NCBI GenBank assembly: GCA_016868315.1
Contig: VGHE01000012.1
Location: 17,848-81,847 of the forward strand
From: Betaproteobacteria bacterium
GTDB lineage: Bacteria; Bdellovibrionota_B; Oligoflexia; Silvanigrellales; Silvanigrellaceae
Direction: 5' to 3'
DNA length: 64,000 bases
Shown here: in pieces, positions 41,970-51,532 of the stretch
Layout: every line of letters begins with the position of its first letter
Position numbering within the stretch: the stretch's first letter is position 1
Position numbers and translations under genes: made by a program
Notes under the pieces: model-generated
Told to the model about the DNA's origin: nothing
What the model saw: only the letters and a program-made list of their open reading frames with translations
Databases searched by the model: none

Positions 41970-44900
41970 ATGGACAGCACAATCCCATACACCCCGAAGA
42001 ATAAAATCCGCTTCGTAACGGCAACCGCACTTTTTGATGGTCACGATGCGAGCATCAACATTATGCGTCGGCTGTTGCAACAAGGTGGTGCGGAGGTCAT
42101 TCACCTCGGCCACAATCGGAGTGTTCAGGACATCGTGAATGCGGTGATTCAAGAGGACGCCCAAGCTGTGGCTGTGAGCAGCTATCAAGGTGGCCACGTC
42201 GAGTTTTTTAAATATATGCGCCAATGCCTGGATGCGGCAGGGCGCACGGATGTGAAGATTTTTGGGGGCGGCGGAGGAGTGATCATCCCCTCGGAAATCG
42301 ATGATCTGCACAAATCTGGCGTTACCCGCGTTTACTCACCCGATGATGGCCGAAAGCTTGGTCTCATGGGCATGATTGCCGATATGCTCGAACGCTCTGA
42401 TTATGCGTTGGCAACTTGGCCTCAGGAGCTCACCGATGCACCGCTCGCTGCTGCGCAGACACTACGTCTTGCTCGCGCCCTGACTCTCCTCGAGAATCAG
42501 GCGAACGCTTTGCCGACAAAAATTAAAACTCAAGTTGATACTTTCCGATTGACGTCGTCGCTCGAAAAAGATGGGGCACAGCACAAAGGCACGCATCCAT
42601 TGGTGCTCGGTGTCACGGGAACGGGTGGTGCGGGCAAAAGCAGTCTGACCGACGAAATCATTCGGCGCTTCACGCTCGAGTTTCCCGAGCGTAAAATCTG
42701 TATTTTCAGCGTCGACCCCTCCAAGAAAAAGACGGGTGGTGCACTGCTTGGCGACCGTATTCGTATGAACGCAATTAGTCATCCAAGCGTTTTCATGCGC
42801 AGCTTTGCAACCCGTGGGAGCAAGAGTGAGCTGGCGCACGTCATGCAAGACGCCATTGCGCTCGCTCGTGGCGCTGGCTTTGATTTGGTGATTGTCGAAA
42901 CAAGCGGAATTGGACAGGGCGACACTGGAATTCTTGGGGTCAGTGACCTCGCGATGTATGTGATGACCAGTGAATATGGTGCTGCCACCCAGCTCGAGAA
43001 AATCGACATGCTGGACTTTGCCGACCTTATTGCCATCAACAAGTTCGACCGACGAGGCTCGGAAGACGCTTATCGTGATGTGAAGGCTCAATTGCGCCGC
43101 TCGCGTTTTTCGAGTCAACACGTCGAAGAAAATCGCTATCCGCTCTTCGGAACGATTGCCTCAAAGTTCAATGACGATGGAGTCAATGCGCTCTACCGCG
43201 CTCTTTTGAAAGTTTTGAATCAGCGTTGCGGTGCGGAGGTGTGGACTGAAAATCTGCCGTTGCAGGTGGCTGCAAAGAGCTCACAAGTCGCGCCGATTAT
43301 TCCTCAGAACAGAACCAACTATTTGAGTGAGATTGCCACTACAGTCCGCTCGTACCACAAAGAGACGCACTCACTTGCCGATCAGGCGCGTGATGTTCAG
43401 GCTCTTGAGCGTGCAGAAAGACTTCTTGAACTTACACCAGAGCAAAAGAAAAGTTTTGATGCACGGCGGAAAGCTCTCAGCGAGGAAACCCGCGCAACGC
43501 TCAGTCAGTGGGATGCCCTCTGTGCAAATTACCGTGGCGACAAGTATAAGTACGAAGTCCGCGGCCGTACGCTTGAAGTGCCGACTCATATCGTCAGCCT
43601 CTCGGGTTCGAAAATCCCTCGTGTCGCTTTGCCGGGCACGCAGGACTGGGGTGAGATCGTCCACTTCACTCGCTCTGAGAACGTGCCTGGTTCATTTCCT
43701 TTTACTGCGGGTGTGTTCCCCTTCAAGCGCGCCGATGAAGATCCCAAGCGTCAATTTGCCGGAGAAGGTGGTCCTGAGCGCACGAACAGACGTTTCCATT
43801 ACTTGACTCAAAATGATCCGGCGAAGCGCCTTTCCACAGCCTTCGACAGCGTGACGCTTTATGGAGATGATCCTGCTCAGCGTCCGGACATTTACGGCAA
43901 AGTCGGCGAAAGTGGTGTGAGCATCGCAACACTCGCTGACATGAAACAGCTTTATGCGGGCTTTGACCTTTGCGACCCCAATACGAGCGTGAGCATGACC
44001 ATCAACGGTCCGGCTCCCATTCTGTTGGCATTCTTCTTAAATGCTGCAATTGACCATCAGGTTCAGGCTGCAGAGAAGAGCAAAGGACGTATACTGAATC
44101 CGGATGAATTCTTGGCCGTGCGAGGCGACACTCTCAAACGTGTGCGTGGAACGGTTCAGGCTGATATTTTAAAGGAAGATCAGGCACAGAATACCTGTAT
44201 TTTCTCGACTGACTTTGCACTCAAAATGATGGGTGACATTCAGGAGTTTTTCATCCGTAATGATGTGCGTAATTATTACTCAGTGAGCATCTCCGGGTAC
44301 CATATCGCAGAAGCAGGTGCGAACCCAATCACGCAGTTGGCCTTCACACTGGCCAATGGCTTCACCTATGTTGAGTATTACTTGAGTCGCGGCATGAAGG
44401 TTGACGACTTTGCGCCGAATCTGTCGTTCTTCTTCAGTAACGGTATGGATCCCGAGTACTCGGTGATTGGGCGTGTGGCACGTCGAATTTGGGCGATTGC
44501 CATCCGTGAAAAATATAAAGGCAACGACCGTTCACAGAAACTCAAGTACCATATTCAAACCAGCGGTCGTTCACTTCATGCGCAAGAAATCGATTTCAAC
44601 GATATCCGCACAACACTCCAGGCGCTTTTGGCCATCAACGATAACTGCAACTCGCTGCACACAAACGCGTACGATGAAGCGATTACCACCCCGACGGAAG
44701 AGAGTGTGCGCCGCAGCATGGCCATTCAAATGATTATCAATCGCGAGTTTGGTATGGCCAAGAACGAGAATCCCAATCAGGGCTCATATTTCTTGGCGCA
44801 GCTGACCGACCTGGTTGAAGATGCTGTTCTCTCGGAATTTGACCGTATCTCGTCGCGTGGTGGCGTGTTAGGTGCGATGGAAACGCAATATCAACGTGGA

Positions 44901-45251
44901 AAAATTCAGGAGGAGAGTCTTTATTATGAGACTCTCAAGCATTCGGGCGAGCTGCCCATTATTGGTGTAAATACTTATCTGAATCCGCGTCAGGATGAGA
45001 TTTCTGGAAATCTGAACATTGAGCTGGCGCGTGCGTCCTATGAGGAAAAAGACGCACGACTTTCGGCAATCACAGCATGGAAAGAGACCCATGCGCAGGA
45101 CACCCACAAAGCTCTTGAGCGTTTGAAGCATGTGGCTTTGGTGAACGGTAATGTGTTTGAAGAATTACTCAATACTGCGCGTTTGGCGACACTGGGGCAA
45201 ATGACTCAGGCGCTCTACGCCGTCGGCGGACAATATCGGCGCGCATTGTAA
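41970..45251 (+). CDS. icmF: Fused isobutyryl-CoA mutase IcmF
   Basis: A 1093-residue adenosylcobalamin enzyme that interconverts branched and linear acyl-CoAs (isobutyryl/butyryl, and related pairs). Domain order is diagnostic: B12-binding domain at the N terminus with DGHDAS (D23, H25 as lower cobalt ligand) and SSYQGGH; a MeaB-like G-protein chaperone with Walker [10 protein letters not shown] (217-225) and NKFDRRG; then the TIM-barrel mutase from about residue 560. Methylmalonyl-CoA mutases have the B12 domain at the other end and no built-in GTPase. The exact substrate cannot be fixed from sequence. ATG 41970 has GGAG upstream. It is followed by an aminotransferase and an acyl-CoA dehydrogenase. 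Confidence 0.95.
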   Translation: MDSTIPYTPKNKIRFVTATALFDGHDASINIMRRLLQQGGAEVIHLGHNRSVQDIVNAVIQEDAQAVAVSSYQGGHVEFFKYMRQCLDAAGRTDVKIFGGGGGVIIPSEIDDLHKSGVTRVYSPDDGRKLGLMGMIADMLERSDYALATWPQELTDAPLAAAQTLRLARALTLLENQANALPTKIKTQVDTFRLTSSLEKDGAQHKGTHPLVLGVTGTGGAGKSSLTDEIIRRFTLEFPERKICIFSVDPSKKKTGGALLGDRIRMNAISHPSVFMRSFATRGSKSELAHVMQDAIALARGAGFDLVIVETSGIGQGDTGILGVSDLAMYVMTSEYGAATQLEKIDMLDFADLIAINKFDRRGSEDAYRDVKAQLRRSRFSSQHVEENRYPLFGTIASKFNDDGVNALYRALLKVLNQRCGAEVWTENLPLQVAAKSSQVAPIIPQNRTNYLSEIATTVRSYHKETHSLADQARDVQALERAERLLELTPEQKKSFDARRKALSEETRATLSQWDALCANYRGDKYKYEVRGRTLEVPTHIVSLSGSKIPRVALPGTQDWGEIVHFTRSENVPGSFPFTAGVFPFKRADEDPKRQFAGEGGPERTNRRFHYLTQNDPAKRLSTAFDSVTLYGDDPAQRPDIYGKVGESGVSIATLADMKQLYAGFDLCDPNTSVSMTINGPAPILLAFFLNAAIDHQVQAAEKSKGRILNPDEFLAVRGDTLKRVRGTVQADILKEDQAQNTCIFSTDFALKMMGDIQEFFIRNDVRNYYSVSISGYHIAEAGANPITQLAFTLANGFTYVEYYLSRGMKVDDFAPNLSFFFSNGMDPEYSVIGRVARRIWAIAIREKYKGNDRSQKLKYHIQTSGRSLHAQEIDFNDIRTTLQALLAINDNCNSLHTNAYDEAITTPTEESVRRSMAIQMIINREFGMAKNENPNQGSYFLAQLTDLVEDAVLSEFDRISSRGGVLGAMETQYQRGKIQEESLYYETLKHSGELPIIGVNTYLNPRQDEISGNLNIELARASYEEKDARLSAITAWKETHAQDTHKALERLKHVALVNGNVFEELLNTARLATLGQMTQALYAVGGQYRRAL

Positions 45252-45270
45252 CGCGCATGGAAAAGGACCG

Positions 45271-46620
45271 ATGACTCAAAAGCGATCTCGCAGAACCACA
45301 CAAAGTAAACGTTGGTTGGCACGACTTCAAAAGGTCGAGTCTCCTGATGTGACCTATGTGTCGGACACATTCCCGATAGTCATGAAAAAAGCACGTGGGA
45401 TGAAAATCACCGATGTCGATGGCAATGCCTATCTCGACTTCACCGCATGCTTTGGCGTCATGGCTCTTGGCCATGGGCATCCACTGCTGATGCGCGCAAT
45501 GCGTGCGCAGGCTGCGAAGTTGGTGCATGGCATGGGTGATGTGCATCCGTCGGCCTCAAAGGTTCTTTTGTTGGAGTGGCTTGCACGCGTCACACCCTTT
45601 GATGAAGCCAAGTCGGTATTGAGTTTGTCGGGTGGCGAAGCAATGGAGTCGGCTCTGAAAACTGCGATGATCGTGACCGGTCGTCATGAGTTTGTAAGTT
45701 TTTCCGGCGGCTATCATGGTTTGCATTTTGGACCACTGGCACTGACCGACAGATCAACCTTCACGCGTGGCTTCGAGCCGTGGCTGAAAGGGAAGACTCA
45801 TGTTGTCCCTTTTCCGCTTGCACAGTCTGTTAGGAGTGTGGGCTGCGAGGCGCTCGATGAAGCCTTCTATCGTGACACGCATGCGCTGGTGCACTGGGAT
45901 ACGTCGCTCGAGAAACTAGAAGATGCGTTGCGGACTAGAAAAATTGCGGCCGTTGTTATGGAGCCTCTGCAAGGGCGTGGGGGTGAGCGCACTTGGCCCG
46001 CGGGGTTTCTCGGTCAGGTTCAGAAACTTGCGCATCAATTCGGTGCGCTCCTGATTTTTGATGAAATTTATACTGGTCTTGGGCGCACGGGATCGTTGTT
46101 TGCGCACGATCATGAAGGAGTTGTTCCCGACCTTTTGGTTCTGGGGAAGGCCTTGGGTGGCGGTTTACCGCTGAGTGCATGCGTTGGTGATTGCATGGAT
46201 GCCTGGGGGCGTTCGACGGGCGAAGCCCGGCACACGAGTACCTTTCTCGGTCATCCCTTGGCCTGCGGCGTTGGTCTCGCTGCGGTTCAGGAGATTGTCC
46301 GGAGACTTCCGGAGTTTCAGCGCGAACTTTCAAGGGTTGACCAAAGTTTCAGTGCATTTCTTGACGAGTACTGTGCGCGCGGCCTGCATACAAAGATCCC
46401 GTTCCAGTTGCGCGGCCGTGGCTTCATGCGGGGGCTGTGGTTCCCTGCAGCGGAGCCAGGCTTCGCTGCGAAAATATCCGAGGAACTTCTTGCGCTTGGG
46501 TTCATCACTCTGCCCTCGGGAGCCCGGGGTGATGTGCTCTCTTTCACCCCACCCTTGATCGCGCGCGCCATACAGTTTGATCTAGTTCTGAAGGCAGTTC
46601 TTCAAGTTTTGGCAAAATGA
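45271..46620 (+). CDS. Class III PLP aminotransferase
   Basis: A 449-residue fold-type I aminotransferase of the ornithine/4-aminobutyrate class. Marks: SLSGGEAMESALKTA, FSGGYHGLHFG, IFDEIYTGLGRTG with the PLP aspartate, PLP lysine K293 in VLGKALGGG, and TSTFLGHPLACGVG. The donor and acceptor cannot be read from sequence. It begins 19 bases after icmF, so it is probably in the same operon and feeds or drains an oxo-acid of the branched-chain acyl-CoA route; this is inference. Confidence 0.85.
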   Translation: MTQKRSRRTTQSKRWLARLQKVESPDVTYVSDTFPIVMKKARGMKITDVDGNAYLDFTACFGVMALGHGHPLLMRAMRAQAAKLVHGMGDVHPSASKVLLLEWLARVTPFDEAKSVLSLSGGEAMESALKTAMIVTGRHEFVSFSGGYHGLHFGPLALTDRSTFTRGFEPWLKGKTHVVPFPLAQSVRSVGCEALDEAFYRDTHALVHWDTSLEKLEDALRTRKIAAVVMEPLQGRGGERTWPAGFLGQVQKLAHQFGALLIFDEIYTGLGRTGSLFAHDHEGVVPDLLVLGKALGGGLPLSACVGDCMDAWGRSTGEARHTSTFLGHPLACGVGLAAVQEIVRRLPEFQRELSRVDQSFSAFLDEYCARGLHTKIPFQLRGRGFMRGLWFPAAEPGFAAKISEELLALGFITLPSGARGDVLSFTPPLIARAIQFDLVLKAVLQVLAK

Positions 46621-46668
46621 TTGCCGACATGTTGCATAGGGGATCTACCCCATTCTAAGGTGACAACA

Positions 46669-46694
46669 GTGTCTCCTCGCGTTCGTCGAGACAC
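46669..46694 (+). promoter_or_regulatory. Hairpin in the leader of the acyl-CoA dehydrogenase gene
   Basis: GTGTCTC (46669-46675) pairs with GAGACAC (46688-46694) around a 12-base loop, 20 bases before the ATG and ahead of the ribosome site. There is no T run. It may be a protein-binding inverted repeat or an RNA stability element. Confidence 0.3.
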
Positions 46695-46714
46695 TCAGGA
46701 AGAAGGACGTCCCC

Positions 46715-47881
46715 ATGAACACAACGCATTCAAAACCACTGCCGCTGACCACTTTGTCCGAAGACGAGCGGATGTTTTTCCAGTCGGCGCAGGATTTCGC
46801 TAAAAAAGAAATCGCTCCGCACGTCATGAAAATGGACGAAAGTGAGACCATGGATCCTGGAATCATTCGCAAGATGCATGAGCTTGGCTTCATGGGCGTG
46901 GAAGTTCCCGAGAAGTACGGCGGCGCTGGCAGTACGTTTTTCAATGCAATTTTGATTATTGAGGCGCTCGCTCAGGTCGACCCAAGCGTGAGTGTGCTCA
47001 TGGATGTGCAGAACACCCTTGTCGAAAATGCATTCTTGAAATGGGGAACCGAACACCTGCGCAGCAAGTATCTGCCGCTCCTAACAGGCTCGAAGGTCGG
47101 CTCCTACTGCCTCACCGAGCCGAACAGCGGCTCCGATGCATTTGCTCTGCGCACTCGTGCTTGGGATGAAGGCAGTCACTACCGCCTGACCGGCAAGAAA
47201 GTATTTATCACGAACGCAAAGGAAGCGGACATTTTCATTGTGTTTGCCAACCTCAACCCCGATGCAGGCTACAAAGGCATAACGGCTTTTATTGTTGAGA
47301 AATCCATGCCTGGGTTTGGTCTTGGCAAGAAAGAAGTCAAGCTTGGCATTCGTGCGAGCAGTACATGTGAAGTCATTCTGGAAGACTGCAAAGTACCCAA
47401 GGAAAACGTGCTTGGCGAAATTGGCAAGGGTTACAAGATTGCCATTGAAACTCTAAACGAAGGACGCATTGGGATTGCTGCGCAGATGCTTGGATTGGCA
47501 GAGGGTGCATATGCTGCTGCTATGAACTACGTGAAGCAACGCGAGCAATTTGGAAAGCCCTTGAGTGAGTTCCAGGGTGTTCAATTCCAAATCGCACAGA
47601 TGGCAACAGACATCGAAGCTGCCAAGTTGATGGTTTATAATGCGGCTCGACTCAAAGATGCTAACATGGACTTTGTCCGTGAAGCGGCTATGGCCAAGCA
47701 TTTTGCAAGCGATGTTGCCGAGAAGGTTGCGAGCTTGGCTCTCGAGCTGTTCGGTGGCTATGGATTCATCAAAGAATTCCCGGCCGAAAAATTCTATCGT
47801 GACGCGAAAATTGGCAAAATCTACGAGGGGACGACCAACATGCAGCTTCAGACAATTGCAAAGATGTGTCTGAGCAGCTAA
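46715..47881 (+). CDS. Acyl-CoA dehydrogenase, short/branched-chain type
   Basis: A 388-residue FAD enzyme introducing the 2,3 double bond in acyl-CoAs. Family marks: YCLTEPNSGSDA, LTGKKVFITNA, FGKPLSEFQGVQF, ELFGGYGFIKEFP and KIYEGTTNMQ with catalytic E371. The segment MDVQNTLVEN resembles short/branched-chain (2-methylbutyryl-CoA) dehydrogenases, which fits its place after icmF. The N terminus is about 15 residues longer than usual. A hairpin lies in the 94-base gap before it, so expression may be partly independent. It ends at a strong terminator. Confidence 0.92.
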   Translation: MNTTHSKPLPLTTLSEDERMFFQSAQDFAKKEIAPHVMKMDESETMDPGIIRKMHELGFMGVEVPEKYGGAGSTFFNAILIIEALAQVDPSVSVLMDVQNTLVENAFLKWGTEHLRSKYLPLLTGSKVGSYCLTEPNSGSDAFALRTRAWDEGSHYRLTGKKVFITNAKEADIFIVFANLNPDAGYKGITAFIVEKSMPGFGLGKKEVKLGIRASSTCEVILEDCKVPKENVLGEIGKGYKIAIETLNEGRIGIAAQMLGLAEGAYAAAMNYVKQREQFGKPLSEFQGVQFQIAQMATDIEAAKLMVYNAARLKDANMDFVREAAMAKHFASDVAEKVASLALELFGGYGFIKEFPAEKFYRDAKIGKIYEGTTNMQLQTIAKMCLSS

Positions 47882-47908
47882 AAGCCCTTTGAATCAGCGT
47901 CCAAGATC

Positions 47909-47945
47909 CAACGGAGCGTTGTATCCAATGCTCCGTTGTTTTTTT
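47909..47945 (+). terminator. Rho-independent terminator after the acyl-CoA dehydrogenase gene
   Basis: CAACGGAGCGTTG and CAATGCTCCGTTG (47909-47938) form a 13-bp stem with one G-T pair and a four-base loop, followed by seven Ts. It separates the icmF cluster from yajC. Confidence 0.9.
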
Positions 47946-47984
47946 GGTCTTGTGTTCTTTCAAACACGTCACTGGAGTTTCTTC

Positions 47985-48440
47985 ATGTCGAATACGTTTT
48001 CCCTTTTCTCCGAGCGCAGCAAGCTCGCAGCGTTCTCAGTTCTTGCGAATGTTTCTCTGGCAACTGTTGCTCTCGCACAGGGTGCGCCTGCGGGTGACGG
48101 TCCTGTGGCTGTTCCCGGAAATGCCTCGGCAGGTGCGGCTGCGGGTGCAGCGCCAGGAGCTGCAGCGGGCTGGATGAACCTGGTCATCTTTGGCGGTATG
48201 ATTTTGTTCATGTGGTTCTTCGTGATCCGCCCGCAACAAAAACGCCAGAAAGAGCACCGCAACTTCGTTGAGAGCCTAAAGACGGGCATGGAAGTTGTCA
48301 CGGCGAGCGGACTCATTGGCCGAATCACCTCCATTACGGACACCATCGTGACTCTCGATTTGGGCAACACATCTGTGCGCGTGCTCAAGCACACTATTTC
48401 CGGAGAGCTGGGCAAACCGAGCCTTGCACCTGCTCAATAA
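47985..48440 (+). CDS. yajC: Sec translocon accessory subunit YajC
   Basis: A 151-residue inner-membrane protein of the SecDF-YajC complex. ATG 47985 follows GGAG; the longer reading frame from 47889 starts inside the terminator. After a Sec-type hydrophobic stretch (LAAFSVLANVSLATVALAQ), an Ala/Gly/Pro-rich loop leads to the true YajC domain: membrane span (LVIFGGMILFMWFFVI), RPQQKRQKEH, LKTGMEVVTASGLIG and a short beta tail. The extra N-terminal signal-like stretch and Ala/Gly loop make it longer than typical YajC (about 110). Confidence 0.92.
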   Translation: MSNTFSLFSERSKLAAFSVLANVSLATVALAQGAPAGDGPVAVPGNASAGAAAGAAPGAAAGWMNLVIFGGMILFMWFFVIRPQQKRQKEHRNFVESLKTGMEVVTASGLIGRITSITDTIVTLDLGNTSVRVLKHTISGELGKPSLAPAQ

Positions 48441-48460
48441 AAAAGCATTCATTCGCTTGT

Positions 48461-48531
48461 TTTTGCCGAACATCATCCCCTCTGTCGTCACCGTTGCTGT
48501 GGCTGGCTGGAGGGGATTTTCTTTGGCAAAA
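48461..48531 (+). promoter_or_regulatory. Long imperfect hairpin between yajC and secD
   Basis: TTTTGCCGAA (48461-48470) pairs with TTTGGCAAAA (48522-48531), ten pairs with one G-T. Inside, ATCCCCTC (48475-48482) pairs with GAGGGGAT (48510-48517), eight pairs. The two stems are separated by four unpaired bases on each side and capped by a 27-base loop. The inner stem plus TTTTCTTT also looks like a weak terminator. It probably sets the level of secD relative to yajC. Confidence 0.6.
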
Positions 48532-48624
48532 GATCGCGCTCTTGGTGGCCAACAGGGTATCTCGTTTGATACTGTGTCGTGGCACTGAATATGAACGTCT
48601 GCAGTTTCTGAGGAAAAACGGGCT

Positions 48625-50445
48625 ATGGATAAAGGCCAGGGATTGTTTGGCGGCTTGCCGCTGTTGTGGTGGGTTAAGTTCTTTTTAACCATGTGTGCAT
48701 TGATCTTTTCAATTGCATTCACAGTACCAACTTTTTTGGGTGACCCTGCCGAATGGAAGCGGGAGGCTCCCGTTGGTGAGGAAACCCTCGGTAAGCCTGT
48801 TGCTTGGTATCATAAGGTTGCTGAAACCGTGCTGCCTTCCTCGCGCATCTCTCTGGGTCTTGACCTGAAAGGTGGCCTGCACCTGGTCCTTGAAGTCGAT
48901 GTTGAGAAATCCATCCGCGACGGCATTCAGCGCGCTATGAACCGCACCCGCGATCTCACTGAGCGCGATGGCATCAAAATTCAGTCGGTCGCTGTGAGCG
49001 ACGATTACAAAACGGTTCTTGAGCTTGCCGATGCTGCAAAAGCCGAAGCGGTGAAAAAGACGGTCTCCGAGCAAACATCTCTCATCCAATTCGACAAAGT
49101 TGATGGTAATAAGGTTCTTTTTGTTTCAAACCCTGCCGAGGTTGACCGTTACGGGAGTGAGCTGCTCCAGCAGGCTATCAACACCATCCGCAATCGTATC
49201 GACCAATTCGGTGTTGCAGAGCCCAATATCTTCCGCCAGGGCGATCGTCGTGTCGTCATCCAGATGCCTGGCCTTCAAGATCCCGCGCGCGCCAAGCAGT
49301 TGATTGGTAACACTGCTCAGCTGGATTTTCGACTTGTGTCCAATGAGCTGCGACTCGATCAAATCGAAAAGGTTGTTGAAGAGGGGCGGGCTGCGTTGAG
49401 CTTGCCAAAAGAAGACACCAAGCCCGAGACCATCCAAAAAATCTCCCAATGGGCTCGAGATAACGGAAAAATCAGCAAGAATGTAACTGTCATCTTAAAG
49501 CGTGATGTCGGATCCGAGGCAGGTGGTGCGAATGTGGGAACTCCGATTCCCTACCTTGTTGAGGCTTCAGCCAAGTTGACCGGCGACATGATCGATACGG
49601 CGTTCGAGACCGTCGATCAAAGCGGTCCTGTACCTCAATATGCCGTGTCGTTGAATTTCAACCCACAGGGGAGTAAGGTTTTCGGCGACCTCACCAAACA
49701 AGCTATTGAACCACAAAATGCTCCACACCAAATCGCTATTATCCTAGATGAAAACATCACCAGTGCGCCTGAAGTGAAAGGCGCAATTCTCGGTGGTCGC
49801 GCACAAATCACCATGGGCCGGTCTCAGAATATCGATCAACAAAGAAAAGACGCTCAAGACCTTGCACTCGTTCTGCGCGCGGGTGCTTTGCCAGCAAGCG
49901 TTAAGATTGTTGAAGAGCGTCAGGTGGGTCCGAGCGAGGGTGAAGAGAATATTAAGGCTGGGGTCGTGAGTTCAACATTTGCAGGAGTTCTGGTTGTTGT
50001 CTTCATGATCTACTTCTACGGAGTTTCAGGTCTAGTTGCTAACATTGCGATGCTGCTGAATGCTGTTTTGATTCTCGCATTCCTCGCTGCATTTGGTGCG
50101 ACGCTCACACTTCCTGGTATTGCCGGAATCGTGCTGACCATGGCCGTGGCCGTGGATGGTAACGTGATTATCAACGAGCGCATTCGCGAGGAAATGCGCA
50201 ATGGTCTGACAGTCAAGCAGGCCTTCTATAGAGGCTACAACCAAAGCTTTGAAACGCTCGTGGATGCACACGTGACATCTGCCGTCGCGGGAATCGTGCT
50301 TTTGATTTACGGAAACCCTGCGGTGAAGGGCTTTGCCATAACTTTGTTGGCCGGAATCATCTCGACACTCTTTTCGTCCTACTACGTGACCGAAGTGCTT
50401 GGTCAGTGGCTCATCGAAAAGACCCGCGTCCGTCGTTTCAGCTGA
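48625..50445 (+). CDS. secD: Protein translocase subunit SecD
   Basis: A 606-residue inner-membrane protein that uses the proton gradient to pull secreted chains through SecYEG. N-terminal span (about 14-34), the D1 signature LGLDLKGGLHLVLEV, the large periplasmic P1 region with FGVAEPNIFRQGDRRVVIQMPG split across it, then five spans from about residue 450 beginning VSSTFAGVLVVVFMIYFYG, with MAVAVDGNVIINERIREE. The length matches E. coli SecD. It is 24 bases upstream of secF. Confidence 0.96.
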   Translation: MDKGQGLFGGLPLLWWVKFFLTMCALIFSIAFTVPTFLGDPAEWKREAPVGEETLGKPVAWYHKVAETVLPSSRISLGLDLKGGLHLVLEVDVEKSIRDGIQRAMNRTRDLTERDGIKIQSVAVSDDYKTVLELADAAKAEAVKKTVSEQTSLIQFDKVDGNKVLFVSNPAEVDRYGSELLQQAINTIRNRIDQFGVAEPNIFRQGDRRVVIQMPGLQDPARAKQLIGNTAQLDFRLVSNELRLDQIEKVVEEGRAALSLPKEDTKPETIQKISQWARDNGKISKNVTVILKRDVGSEAGGANVGTPIPYLVEASAKLTGDMIDTAFETVDQSGPVPQYAVSLNFNPQGSKVFGDLTKQAIEPQNAPHQIAIILDENITSAPEVKGAILGGRAQITMGRSQNIDQQRKDAQDLALVLRAGALPASVKIVEERQVGPSEGEENIKAGVVSSTFAGVLVVVFMIYFYGVSGLVANIAMLLNAVLILAFLAAFGATLTLPGIAGIVLTMAVAVDGNVIINERIREEMRNGLTVKQAFYRGYNQSFETLVDAHVTSAVAGIVLLIYGNPAVKGFAITLLAGIISTLFSSYYVTEVLGQWLIEKTRVRRFS

Positions 50446-50469
50446 TGATGCCAGAGTGAGGATTTAGAA

Positions 50470-51507
50470 ATGAGATTGAAATTCGGCAACGTCGAAATTT
50501 TTCCACCAAATTATACCTTCGACTTTATGAGATGGCGTGGTGCGACCATCGGTATTTCATTGGTCATGGTTGTTGCAGCTTTGCTGGTCATCGCCATCAA
50601 GGGAGTCAACTACAGCATCGACTTTTTGGGTGGTGCAGAAATCCATGTGTCGATTTCAGACACCTCTTTTACGCGCGAAAAAGTCCTCGCTATCGCAGAG
50701 CAAGCGAATGCAGGAAAGCTTGAGGTGACCACGATCGGCGACGTTGCTAAAGATGGCGCAGCTTCGTTTGTGCTGCGTATTCAGCGTGAACGTGGGCAAG
50801 ATGAGATAGAAATCAGCGGCAAGGCTGATGAGCTCTACAAAAAGCTCGAGGCATCTGTTGGTGCCGACAAAATCAAGCTTGATTCCAAAACCAATATCTC
50901 CGGAAAAATTGGTAAAGAAGAAGAGCGCAAAGGCTACTTTGCGTTGCTTCTTTCGTTCCTGGGGATTTTGGCCTACATCGCCCTGCGCTTCGATGCGCGC
51001 TTCTCTCCCGGAGCAGTTCTGTGCCTGGTGCATGACGTGATCATTGCGCTTGGTTTCATGACTCTCCTTGATCGCCCCTTCTCGACCTCATCAATCGCTG
51101 CGTTCCTTACAATTGTTGGTTATTCCATCAACGATACCGTGATTGTTTATGACCGCATCCGTGAAACACAGGAGACCTCACCCAAAATGGGGCTCGTGGA
51201 TATCATCAACCGCAGTATCAGCCAGACCATGAACCGTACGGTGCTCACCTCAGCCACAGGTTTGGGTGCGCTTCTTATTTTGACCTTCTTGGGTGGTGGA
51301 GCCATCGAGGACTTCGCGCTGACCATGTTCATCGGAATTCTGGTTGGTACCTATTCGTCGATTTATGTGGCTGCGCCGCTCACCATTTGGATGGACGAGC
51401 AACTCAAGCGGTGGGGTTGGCGTCCTGCCGAAACGGCACAAAAGGCCAAACAGAAGAAAGACCCCAACGAAATTCCACCGGTCATTGTTCGTCGTCGTCC
51501 ATCCTGA
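50470..51507 (+). CDS. secF: Protein translocase subunit SecF
   Basis: A 345-residue six-span partner of SecD. It has the N-terminal span, the signature GVNYSIDFLGGAEI, the periplasmic loop, and LTIVGYSINDTVIVYDRIRE with the proton-relay aspartate, followed by NRSISQTMNRTVLTS. The C-terminal tail is basic. It lies in a yajC-secD-secF-recJ order. Confidence 0.96.
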   Translation: MRLKFGNVEIFPPNYTFDFMRWRGATIGISLVMVVAALLVIAIKGVNYSIDFLGGAEIHVSISDTSFTREKVLAIAEQANAGKLEVTTIGDVAKDGAASFVLRIQRERGQDEIEISGKADELYKKLEASVGADKIKLDSKTNISGKIGKEEERKGYFALLLSFLGILAYIALRFDARFSPGAVLCLVHDVIIALGFMTLLDRPFSTSSIAAFLTIVGYSINDTVIVYDRIRETQETSPKMGLVDIINRSISQTMNRTVLTSATGLGALLILTFLGGGAIEDFALTMFIGILVGTYSSIYVAAPLTIWMDEQLKRWGWRPAETAQKAKQKKDPNEIPPVIVRRRPS

Positions 51508-51532
51508 TTGCTCTTGAGAGGAAGGTATTGCG

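Noticed and set aside
41827..42030. N-terminal extension of murF
   Set aside because: The extension has no similarity to MurF, runs into the divergent icmF coding region, and a strong ribosome site marks the start at 41826.
48494..48688. A 64-residue reading frame before secD as a possible secretion-arrest leader peptide
   Set aside because: It has no ribosome site, starts inside the hairpin loop, overlaps secD out of frame and has no arrest-like motif.
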